Source: JAHELQ01 sp965603365
GTDB lineage: Bacteria; Acidobacteriota; Aminicenantia; UBA2199
DNA length: 6,928 nucleotides
Assembly (NCBI GenBank): GCA_965603365.1
Contig: CBFDCR010000132.1
Span: forward strand, 1 to 6,928
Direction: 5' to 3'
In this document: positions 1 to 4,184 of the stretch, piece after piece
How the letters are laid out: each line of letters opens with the position of its first letter
How positions within the stretch are numbered: position 1 is the stretch's first letter
Position numbers and translations under genes: made by a program
Notes under the pieces: model-generated
What the model saw: only the letters and a program-made list of their open reading frames with translations
What the model was told of the DNA's origin: nothing
The model's database searches: none

Positions 1-87
1 TTTGAATGGAAATTCACCAAAAAGGATCTCAAAAATGTTCTCCAAAAACTATCTAATTATGACAAAAATTTAAAGCAAGTTGCTTAA
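1..87 (+). CDS. Partial IS630-type transposase, C-terminal end only
   Basis: The frame is open from the first base and gives 28 residues before a TAA stop, beginning FEWKFTKKDLKNVLQKL. The pattern W-K-F-T followed by a basic helix resembles the extreme C-terminus of IS630/Tc1-mariner-type DDE transposases (family endings such as INW-x-FT-x-x-DAR-x-KLKRLYP). The catalytic DDE residues would lie upstream, outside the window. The family call rests on a short remembered motif, so it is moderate to weak. The next 50 bases could hold the right end of the element, and a broken gene begins immediately after, which fits an insertion. An unrelated protein tail remains possible. Confidence 0.42.
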   Translation, partial: FEWKFTKKDLKNVLQKLSNYDKNLKQVA

Positions 88-133
88 TTCAAAAAAAATA
101 CGTCACCGAACTTATGAGCCAGAGCACTTAGTA
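1..133 (+). mobile_element. Probable right end of an IS630-like insertion sequence
   Basis: About 45 non-coding bases follow the transposase stop, ending in GAGCCAGAGCACTTAGTATA. Recognisable DUF5615 coding sequence starts at about 136 (T-G-W-Q-V-T-H-W), with no trace of that protein's N-terminus before it. IS630 elements insert at TA and duplicate it, and TA dinucleotides occur at 132-133 and 134-135, exactly at the junction. The terminal inverted repeat cannot be confirmed because the left end lies outside the window. The exact boundary is therefore inferred and could be off by several bases. Confidence 0.35.
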
Positions 134-333
134 TAACAGGATGGCAAGTGACCCATTGGTCAGAGGTGGGAGATCCGCGTGCCACCGATAAGGCCATCTT
201 GGATTGGGCACGTAAGAATGGTTATTGGGTTGTCACAAACGATCTGGATTTCGGTGACATTTTAGCCGCAACAAATGCCCTATGTCCCAGTGTAGACTTT
301 TTCGACTGTCCCATTTTTCCCACCCCTGATTAG
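118..333 (+). pseudogene. Truncated DUF5615 (PIN-like) toxin remnant
   Basis: After an in-frame TGA at 115 the frame reads through T-G-W-Q-V-T-H-W-S-E-V-G-D-P-R-A-T-D to W-V-V-T-N-D-L-D-F-G-D-I-L-A-A-T and P-S-V. This is the core of DUF5615 family proteins, which are Mut7-C/PIN-like and usually paired with a DUF433 antitoxin. The D-L-D-F-G block carries conserved acidic residues of the fold. The expected N-terminus (M-K-x-L-x-D-x-N-L-x-P, with another acidic residue) is missing, replaced by the insertion-sequence end. After P-S-V the normal V-Q-I-R continuation is lost and unrelated residues run to the TAG. A GTG at 148 would give a 61-aa ORF, but no Shine-Dalgarno is seen and the product would lack half the fold. 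No DUF433 partner is visible. It is most likely a dead fragment. Confidence 0.72.
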
Positions 334-384
334 AAGCCCGGAACCCATTCAATCCCACACCAAAAAATTTATGGCGCCATTTCC

Positions 385-413
385 TTGACAAATGTCCGGG
401 GATTATTTATTAT
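385..413 (+). promoter_or_regulatory. Strong sigma70-type promoter upstream of the AIPR unit
   Basis: A perfect -35 TTGACA (385-390) is followed by a 17-bp spacer and a -10 TATTAT (408-413). Transcription would start near 420. The next features on this strand are two small frames and then the AIPR gene, with no terminator between them, so this is the best candidate promoter for that unit. It lies in AT-rich DNA where -10-like hexamers are common, but the exact -35 and ideal spacing make it credible. Confidence 0.6.
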
Positions 414-449
414 TAAACATTAAGATAAGGAGAGCGTAGCTACGGTTTT

Positions 450-551
450 ATGGGAAATGATATTATAAAACAGATGAACGCACTGATTAATTTCTTTGAC
501 ACTGAAATCAAGGAATACGAATCATTGGGGACAAAATGGAATTCCAGATAA
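450..551 (+). CDS. Small hypothetical ORF (33 aa) leading the AIPR unit
   Basis: ATG at 450 opens a 33-residue frame beginning MGNDIIKQMNALINFFDTEI and ending in N-S-R before TAA. It is the first ATG frame after the promoter at 385-413. An AAGGAGAG sequence (427-434) lies upstream but is about 15 bases away, too far for a normal ribosome binding site, which weakens the call. The product would be acidic and helical with no recognisable motif. Its end overlaps the start of the next frame (536-643) by 16 bases in a different phase. Either two tiny coupled ORFs exist, or one roughly 64-residue protein was split by a frameshift near 530-540. Function unknown. Confidence 0.3.
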   Translation: MGNDIIKQMNALINFFDTEIKEYESLGTKWNSR

Positions 552-643
552 ATAATCTAGAGTTCAGATTTTGCTGTTTGATGGAGGAAATGGATAAAAA
601 GGGCAGGATAGGTTGGAGTGAAAGATTCTTTGAGGAGGGATAA
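536..643 (+). CDS. Small hypothetical ORF (35 aa) abutting the AIPR start
   Basis: ATG at 536 gives 35 residues, beginning MEFQINNLEFRFCCLMEEMD and ending E-R-F-F-E-E-G before TAA at 641-643. A G-rich stretch (527-530) gives a weak ribosome binding site. The last codons contain the GAGGAGGG Shine-Dalgarno of the AIPR gene, and its stop lies one base before the AIPR ATG at 645. That is the arrangement expected of translationally coupled genes and is the main support for real translation. No family is recognised. It may be the second half of a protein whose first half is the 450-551 frame. Confidence 0.33.
   Translation: MEFQINNLEFRFCCLMEEMDKKGRIGWSERFFEEG
632..639 (+). promoter_or_regulatory. 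Ribosome binding site fixing the AIPR start
   Basis: GAGGAGGG lies five bases upstream of ATG 645. The open frame extends to a GTG at 618, but that codon has no comparable Shine-Dalgarno, so 645 is the preferred start. The site lies inside the last codons of the small upstream frame. Confidence 0.75.
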
Positions 644-644
644 C

Positions 645-2612
645 ATGACTGATAAAGAATTTTTTAAAATCATGAAACACGAAAGCTCTGAATATAGTGA
701 TGACTTTTCAGATGCTTTTCCTTTCTGGGTGATGAAAATCTTTTTTTTGAATCTATCTGATGACGATATCGAGAGAGTGGTTGAAGGATTAGACCATAAC
801 GATGAGTCGATAGATGGATTTTGGGGTTCTGACGAAACAAAGGAAATTAATTTTATTCAATGCAAATCAGCGATTAGTGAAAAAAAACGACAATCATGTA
901 AAAAGGAATGGCTCTCTTATTTTTATGATGTGCCAAATAAATTAAGAAATTTAGATTATATAAGTGAGCATAGAAACCAGAGGATAAAGGACATTGCGGC
1001 TGATTATGCGATTGCCTTAAAGAAAAAATATAAAACGAGATTTTATTTCTTCCATCTTGGAGATTTACCAAACAAGGACACTATTATTAACTCTTATAAT
1101 ACTCAAGAAGATATCTCCTTTGATTATTATAACTTTGAAGCCATAAAAGATCAGTGGGTGGAATATAAATCACGTACAAGTCAGACAGAGCCCGAATCAT
1201 TCGAGATTACATTGACATATTCCCTTAAGCCTGACTTCATAAATGAGAAAATGGGAAAGCACCATACTTTGATTTCTTTAATAACGGGTGATCAGTTAAT
1301 TAAATTACGGGAGCAACACAAATATAAATTATTTGATAAGAATGTCAGATTCAATCTAGGTAAAAATAAAATCAATTCAGGTATTTTTGATACAGCTTTG
1401 AATGATAAGTCCAATTTTTACTTTTATAATAATGGTATTACGATCAATTGTAGATCTTACAAAGTAAAAGATGATAAAAATATAGTTAAAATTTCACTTC
1501 CACAAATTATCAATGGCGCCCAAACTGTAGATTCTATTTACAGCGCTTATAAAGAGAGAGTTAACAAATTGAAGAGAGAACTAGGTGATCAAAAAAGGGC
1601 AGAAGACAAGATGTTAGAAGAATTTAGTACAATTAATGTTTTGTTTCGATTGATTCAATCAGAAAGCCATGATTCGGACTTTGCAATGAATGTTATCACC
1701 TATAACAATTCTCAGAATGCCATACAGGCCAGAGATTTTTTTGCCAATCGCCCTGAACAACTTGAGCTTCAAAAAAGATTTGCAAAATATGGATATTTTT
1801 ATGAGATCAAAAGGGGTGATAGGAATTATATCAAAAAGAATCCTCATAATTATTTAGGTAAAAAGTTATCAGATTTTAAATTCTCCGAAGATAAAATTGA
1901 CATAGAAAAATTATCCAGTTTGTATCGGGCGTATTTAGGAGAGCCAAGTGCTAAGGAGGTTGGGGCTAAGTATATTCTTAATGATTCGGGCGCATATCAC
2001 AACTTATTTGGACACTCCATTTCGGATATTGACGAAAAAAAAGTTAAGGATATGATTCTTGCGTACAATTTGTTTGATCTTTTAGAAAAAGAATCCAAAT
2101 TATATAAGAAAATATTAATAATGCTCGCTAATCTTGAAAAGAATAATACCCTTTTTGAAAAGTTGAAGGATTTAATTGAAAAGTCTGCTATTTTTAGATC
2201 GTTGATTAAAACCAGGTTTAAATCACGTGACACTTATTCGGATAATAAGCATAGAATTAATGAAAAAATAAGAGAATATTATTCATTTTCACAAGGGAAA
2301 TATCAAGTCCTGGCTATTTTAAAACTAATTTTGGAGAAGTGCAACTACTATGACACATTAATAAAAGCGAATTTATTCTATAATAAGAATTTTATTTACG
2401 AAAAAATGATCAAACCATGGATTTCAGATTGCTTAGACTATCTGCTGGTTCCTGTTTACAAGGAAGCTGTTCAGCAAGAGTCGATTTCAATAAATACTTT
2501 TTATTTACGTTCTAAGACGTTCCAGAATATTTGTAATCTCTTTGAAAAATTGGAATTTGACAAAAACAAAGAGTACGAAGAACTATTCCCGCTAAAAATG
2601 ACAGGAGATTAG
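645..2612 (+). CDS. AIPR family protein (abortive infection phage resistance)
   Basis: This 655-residue protein carries the hallmarks of the AIPR family (Pfam AIPR). These are F-Y-F-Y-N-N-G-I-T-I (about 258-267), L-P-Q-I-I-N-G-A-Q-T (285-294), and a block around 350-390 with N-N-S-Q-N-A-I-Q-A-R-D-F-F and Q-L-E-L-Q-K-R-F-A-K. The family is named for abortive infection against phage; its members are cytoplasmic and often sit in defence islands. The N-terminal region shows I-D-G-F (56-59) followed by I-N-F-I-Q-C-K (68-74). This D...QxK spacing matches a PD-(D/E)xK-type nuclease core as seen in other AIPR N-termini, so nucleic-acid cleavage is a reasonable inference, not a demonstrated activity. 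The C-terminal 250 residues are helical, lysine-rich and of unknown role. The start is chosen at ATG 645 because of GAGGAGGG at 632-639. Base composition is strikingly AT-rich, roughly one-third G+C by eye, unlike the genes after 3890, which suggests horizontal transfer. The next gene begins one base after the stop, indicating an operon. Confidence 0.88.
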   Translation: MTDKEFFKIMKHESSEYSDDFSDAFPFWVMKIFFLNLSDDDIERVVEGLDHNDESIDGFWGSDETKEINFIQCKSAISEKKRQSCKKEWLSYFYDVPNKLRNLDYISEHRNQRIKDIAADYAIALKKKYKTRFYFFHLGDLPNKDTIINSYNTQEDISFDYYNFEAIKDQWVEYKSRTSQTEPESFEITLTYSLKPDFINEKMGKHHTLISLITGDQLIKLREQHKYKLFDKNVRFNLGKNKINSGIFDTALNDKSNFYFYNNGITINCRSYKVKDDKNIVKISLPQIINGAQTVDSIYSAYKERVNKLKRELGDQKRAEDKMLEEFSTINVLFRLIQSESHDSDFAMNVITYNNSQNAIQARDFFANRPEQLELQKRFAKYGYFYEIKRGDRNYIKKNPHNYLGKKLSDFKFSEDKIDIEKLSSLYRAYLGEPSAKEVGAKYILNDSGAYHNLFGHSISDIDEKKVKDMILAYNLFDLLEKESKLYKKILIMLANLEKNNTLFEKLKDLIEKSAIFRSLIKTRFKSRDTYSDNKHRINEKIREYYSFSQGKYQVLAILKLILEKCNYYDTLIKANLFYNKNFIYEKMIKPWISDCLDYLLVPVYKEAVQQESISINTFYLRSKTFQNICNLFEKLEFDKNKEYEELFPLKMTGD

Positions 2613-2613
2613 A

Positions 2614-2880
2614 ATGAATGTGCTTAGAGAAATAAGACAAAAACATTTTACCCAAACAGATCTCCAGCTAACTTCTTATAAATGTTTTGGAAAGAAAAAG
2701 AATTTCTCCCGAATCGACGCCTACAAAGCAAATAAAAGGGGGAAAGAAAAACGTCTGGAGCCCATGAGTCTGGATGATTTTTATGGCCGGATCGAAAAAT
2801 CTGATAAAGCCTTTCAAAGTGGCGATATCATCACACAGGATGAACTTCGAGAAGAGATTAAAAGGTGGCGAGAAACATAA
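2614..2880 (+). CDS. Small basic protein coupled to AIPR, antitoxin-like C-terminus
   Basis: This 88-residue ORF starts one base after the AIPR stop, with AGGAG in the last AIPR codons as its ribosome binding site, so it is very likely co-translated with AIPR. The first half (about 1-48) is rich in Lys/Arg and aromatic residues and is not recognised. The second half, P-M-S-L-D-D-F-Y-x-R-I-E-K-S-D-K-A-F then G-D-I-I-T-Q-D-E-L-R-E-E-I-K-R-W, resembles the C-terminal tail of RelB/Phd-type antitoxins (pattern S-x-E-E-F-x-x-R-I-x-x-S...G-x-x-x-T-x-E-E-x-x-x-x-I-x-x-W). No RelE/ParE-type toxin follows. It could be an antitoxin-like regulator of the AIPR effector, or an orphan antitoxin tail fused to other sequence. 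Existence as a gene is fairly secure; the function is inference. Confidence 0.65.
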   Translation: MNVLREIRQKHFTQTDLQLTSYKCFGKKKNFSRIDAYKANKRGKEKRLEPMSLDDFYGRIEKSDKAFQSGDIITQDELREEIKRWRET

Positions 2881-3056
2881 GAGAAAAAGTTTAAAACAGA
2901 TTACATTGCGATCTCCCGGGGATCTCCGATAGATGTTGATGATGGCAGTGGGTGCAGCCCTGGCCATGGACTCCCCCCCACCCCCTAAACCAATAATTTC
3001 CGCAGGCAATTATAGCCCTAAAGGTGGGAAAATATGAATAAATATGTTATTTGGGG
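2881..3056. other. Intergenic DNA without a convincing gene
   Basis: This stretch separates the AIPR unit from the repeat array. It contains an imperfect palindrome GATCTCCCGGGGATC near 2911-2925, a GC-rich patch with runs of C (about 2972-2985) and a weak ATAATT/AATTAT hairpin (2993-3013). None is followed by a T-run, so I see no intrinsic terminator for the AIPR unit. The abrupt changes of composition within 150 bases suggest patchwork or scarred DNA. Confidence 0.45.
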
Positions 3057-3093
3057 CGTTCCTACCAGCGATAGGTACAATTCTACCACTTGA
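3034..3093 (+). pseudogene. Possible truncated small gene start (19 codons)
   Basis: AAGGTGGG (3021-3028) precedes ATG 3034 by five bases, a good ribosome binding site. The frame reads MNKYVIWGVPTSDRYNSTT and stops at TGA 3091-3093, inside the repeat array. The M-x-K-Y-V-I-W-G-V-P opening looks like a genuine small-protein N-terminus, whereas the following residues are encoded by the repeats. It may be the stump of a gene cut off by whatever brought in the array, or a chance frame. No function can be assigned. Confidence 0.2.
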
Positions 3094-3183
3094 TGAGACC
3101 TTTTCTACCAGTAAAAAATAGATTTCTACCACTCAATATAGTGATTTCTACCGGTAGAAATGGTCAAAAACTGCGTAGGAACG
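3057..3183. repeat. Phased array of TTCTACC direct repeats bounded by an inverted repeat
   Basis: TTCTACC occurs at 3081-3087, 3103-3109, 3124-3130 and 3146-3152, and a variant TTCCTACC at 3059-3066. The shared TACC tetramer recurs at intervals of 21, 22, 21 and 22 bases, two helical turns of DNA, so bound proteins would sit on one face. The sequence between cores is not conserved apart from A plus C or G just after the core. The last copy forms a perfect 16-bp palindrome TTTCTACCGGTAGAAA (3145-3160). The outer ends, CGTTCCTAC (3057-3065) and GTAGGAACG (3175-3183), are perfect inverted repeats. This resembles iterons, a multi-site operator or transposon-end binding sites (Tn7-like ends use 22-bp sites). 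No replication or transposition gene is present to decide between them. Confidence 0.8.
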
Positions 3184-3254
3184 GCCAGAAAATCAGTTTG
3201 AACGCCTTTTTAAGCCGTATGGATGACATGAAATGAAGGCTGGTTTTCAAAAAC

Positions 3255-3283
3255 TTGACAAAATGGAGGAATCGTTTTATCTT
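3255..3283 (+). promoter_or_regulatory. Sigma70-type promoter of the toxin-antitoxin pair
   Basis: A perfect -35 TTGACA (3255-3260), a 17-bp spacer and a -10 TATCTT (3278-3283) lie 57-85 bases upstream of the antitoxin ATG. Transcription would start near 3290. It is the only good promoter seen directly ahead of the module. Confidence 0.65.
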
Positions 3284-3296
3284 TGTCAGGTAGAAA
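3256..3296. promoter_or_regulatory. Candidate operator: inverted repeat plus an inverted copy of the array motif
   Basis: TGACAAA (3256-3262) and TTTGTCA (3282-3288) form an inverted repeat that spans the promoter from the -35 to just past the -10. Directly after it, GGTAGAAA (3289-3296) is the exact reverse complement of the TTTCTACC core of the upstream array, placed at the likely transcription start. Toxin-antitoxin modules are commonly autorepressed through such sites, so this is a plausible operator. The shared motif suggests that the same protein may bind the array and the promoter. Confidence 0.45.
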
Positions 3297-3308
3297 AAAA
3301 TAAAATTT

Positions 3309-3336
3309 ACGGAGTATAACGGAGTATAAGAGTATA
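3309..3336 (+). repeat. 10-bp tandem repeat in the antitoxin leader
   Basis: ACGGAGTATA occurs twice in a row (3309-3318, 3319-3328), followed by a shortened third copy AGAGTATA (3329-3336) that ends four bases before ATG 3340. Each unit contains a Shine-Dalgarno-like GGAG or AGAG. Copy-number change by slippage would alter the number and spacing of ribosome-binding motifs ahead of the antitoxin. Confidence 0.75.
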
Positions 3337-3339
3337 AAA

Positions 3340-3534
3340 ATGGATACAAGAGCATTAATAGTGGAAGAAATAAATCATATACCAGATAACACCCTCCATG
3401 AAGTCTTGGATTTTGTGAGGTTCTTAAAATCAAAGACCACCAGGGAGACTATTGAAACGGCTATCGCCAGTGAGAGTTCCCTCAAAAAAGACTGGCTGCT
3501 GCCTGAAGAGGATATAGCATGGCAAGATTTGTAA
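3340..3534 (+). CDS. DUF2281-type antitoxin of a MazF/PemK module
   Basis: This 64-residue protein begins with R-A-L-I-V-E-E-I-N-H-I-P and H-E-V-L-D-F-V-R-F-L-K-S-K (about 4-32), the signature of DUF2281 proteins. It ends with S-E-S-S-L-K-K-D-W-L-L-P-E-E-D-I-A-W-Q-D-L (about 44-64), a tail typical of antitoxins encoded just before MazF/PemK toxins. The acidic, tryptophan-containing tail is the expected toxin-binding segment, with the N-terminal helices as the dimer or DNA-binding part. The ribosome binding site is weak (AAGAG in the tandem-repeat leader). The 3' end overlaps the toxin start by 16 bases, so translation is coupled. The length is normal for the family. The function is inferred from family and context, but the pairing is textbook. 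Confidence 0.85.
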   Translation: MDTRALIVEEINHIPDNTLHEVLDFVRFLKSKTTRETIETAIASESSLKKDWLLPEEDIAWQDL

Positions 3535-3851
3535 AAGGAGATATAGTTGTCGTTCCTTTTCCTTTTTCAGATCTAACCGAATCAAAACGTAGACCAGCAT
3601 TAGTCATAGCAGATTTGGATGGAGATGATGTAATCCTTTGCCAGATCACCAGTAGAACAACGAAAGATAAATATTCGATTATTTTAGAAGGCAGCGACTT
3701 TTCCGAAGGAAGTTTGAGGCAAGCAAGCAATATCCGCCCCAATCGCCTCTTCACTGCGGACACCCATATTATCTTATACAGAGTAGGAAAATTAAAGCAA
3801 GAGAAGACAACCGAAGTGATGTCCAGTATCATTAAAATCATTGCTGATTGA
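3519..3851 (+). CDS. MazF/PemK family endoribonuclease toxin
   Basis: This 110-residue protein is full length for the family. It starts with V-K-G-D-I-V-V-V-P-F-P-F-S-D (5-18), then R-R-P-A-L-V-I-A (24-31) and Q-I-T-S (42-45), the conserved blocks of MazF/PemK toxins. Arg25 and the Thr/Ser at 44-45 are in the positions of the catalytic Arg and Thr/Ser, so the enzyme looks intact. Such toxins cut mRNA at short single-stranded sequences and stop growth when free of antitoxin. The start at ATG 3519 is supported by AAGAGG (3506-3511) seven bases upstream, inside the antitoxin gene, and by the classic overlap. It lies close to AIPR, in line with a defence or stabilisation role. The cleavage specificity cannot be read from sequence. 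Confidence 0.92.
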   Translation: MARFVKGDIVVVPFPFSDLTESKRRPALVIADLDGDDVILCQITSRTTKDKYSIILEGSDFSEGSLRQASNIRPNRLFTADTHIILYRVGKLKQEKTTEVMSSIIKIIAD

Positions 3852-3897
3852 TGTTGGTGGGGGGTAGTGGGATTTGAAGATGATCAGGAGGAAGTGA

Positions 3898-4128
3898 GTG
3901 GGGCGGTGTGAGCGGATGGGGAAGTGCCCGGTGGTGGGGGATGATAGTCGGCTGGAGATTGGCGATAGGGAGATGATCGTGGAGACATTTTGTACGGCCG
4001 ATTATTCGGCCTGTGCCCGGTATATGGTACTTCGGGCATTGGGGGGCGAATTTGTGCCCGCCGATCTACTGCCCCAGCAGGTAGAGAGGGCCGAAGAAAT
4101 TATCGAAGAGAACCGGGACCTGTTATAA
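3898..4128 (+). CDS. Small four-cysteine protein, uncharacterised family
   Basis: The frame starts at GTG 3898, supported by AGGAGG at 3886-3891 (six-base spacing); an ATG at 3916 lacks such a site. The 76-residue product has four cysteines in two C-x5-C pairs: C4/C10 near the start and C33/C39 in F-C-T-A-D-Y-S-A-C-A-R-Y-M-V. The rest is L-R-A-L-G-G-E-F-V-P-A-D-L-L-P-Q-Q-V-x-R-A-E-E-I-I. I recall small proteins of this pattern (C-P-x-F near the start, C-x5-C-A-R-Y-M-V in the middle, V-P-x-D-L-x-P...A-x-x-I-I at the end) from Geobacter- and Desulfo-type genomes, where they are hypothetical. Four paired cysteines could bind zinc or an iron-sulfur cluster; that is inference. There is no signal peptide, so it is probably cytoplasmic. 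G+C is higher than in the preceding genes, marking the return to resident DNA. Confidence 0.72.
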   Translation: MGRCERMGKCPVVGDDSRLEIGDREMIVETFCTADYSACARYMVLRALGGEFVPADLLPQQVERAEEIIEENRDLL

Positions 4129-4129
4129 T
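4121..4129 (+). promoter_or_regulatory. Extended -10 promoter upstream of the Asp-box gene
   Basis: TGTTATAAT is a perfect extended -10 element (TG-N-TATAAT) and overlaps the stop codon of the four-cysteine gene. No good -35 is seen 17 bases upstream, which extended -10 promoters can tolerate. Transcription would start near 4136, about 50 bases before the ATG at 4185. Confidence 0.5.
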
Positions 4130-4171
4130 TGTCCGTTATTTGTGTTAAAATCTAAGGGTGGTTAGAACAAT

Positions 4172-4177
4172 AGGAGG
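4172..4177 (+). promoter_or_regulatory. Ribosome binding site fixing the Asp-box protein start
   Basis: AGGAGG lies seven bases before ATG 4185. The frame is open back to a GTG at 4158, but that codon would place this site inside the gene and puts nine polar residues ahead of a clean signal peptide. The start at 4185 is preferred. Confidence 0.8.
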
Positions 4178-4184
4178 CAAGACG

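Noticed and set aside
2905..2930. Palindrome GATCTCCCGGGGATC as a terminator of the AIPR unit
   Set aside because: The stem is imperfect and no T-run follows, so intrinsic termination is not supported.
2668..3009. 113-aa minus-strand frame
   Set aside because: It runs antisense across the 88-aa gene and into the C-rich patch, has no family resemblance and conflicts with the coupled plus-strand gene.
2993..3013. ATAATT/AATTAT hairpin
   Set aside because: Six A/T pairs with a nine-base loop are too weak to be meaningful in AT-rich DNA.
3057..3183. CRISPR array or type III (ToxIN-like) antitoxin RNA repeats
   Set aside because: Only a 7-8-base core is conserved, not a 25-40-base repeat, and there are no cas genes. 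A type III antitoxin RNA would need near-identical longer repeats with a promoter and terminator just before the toxin, while this toxin has a protein antitoxin overlapping it.
3093..3236. 47-aa frame through the array (ATG 3093, overlapping the previous TGA)
   Set aside because: No ribosome binding site, residues are dictated by the repeats, and no family is recognised; likely a chance open frame.
4129..4157. TTGTCC plus TAAAAT as a -35/-10 promoter for the Asp-box gene
   Set aside because: The spacer is only 11 bases; the extended -10 at 4121-4129 is a better candidate.
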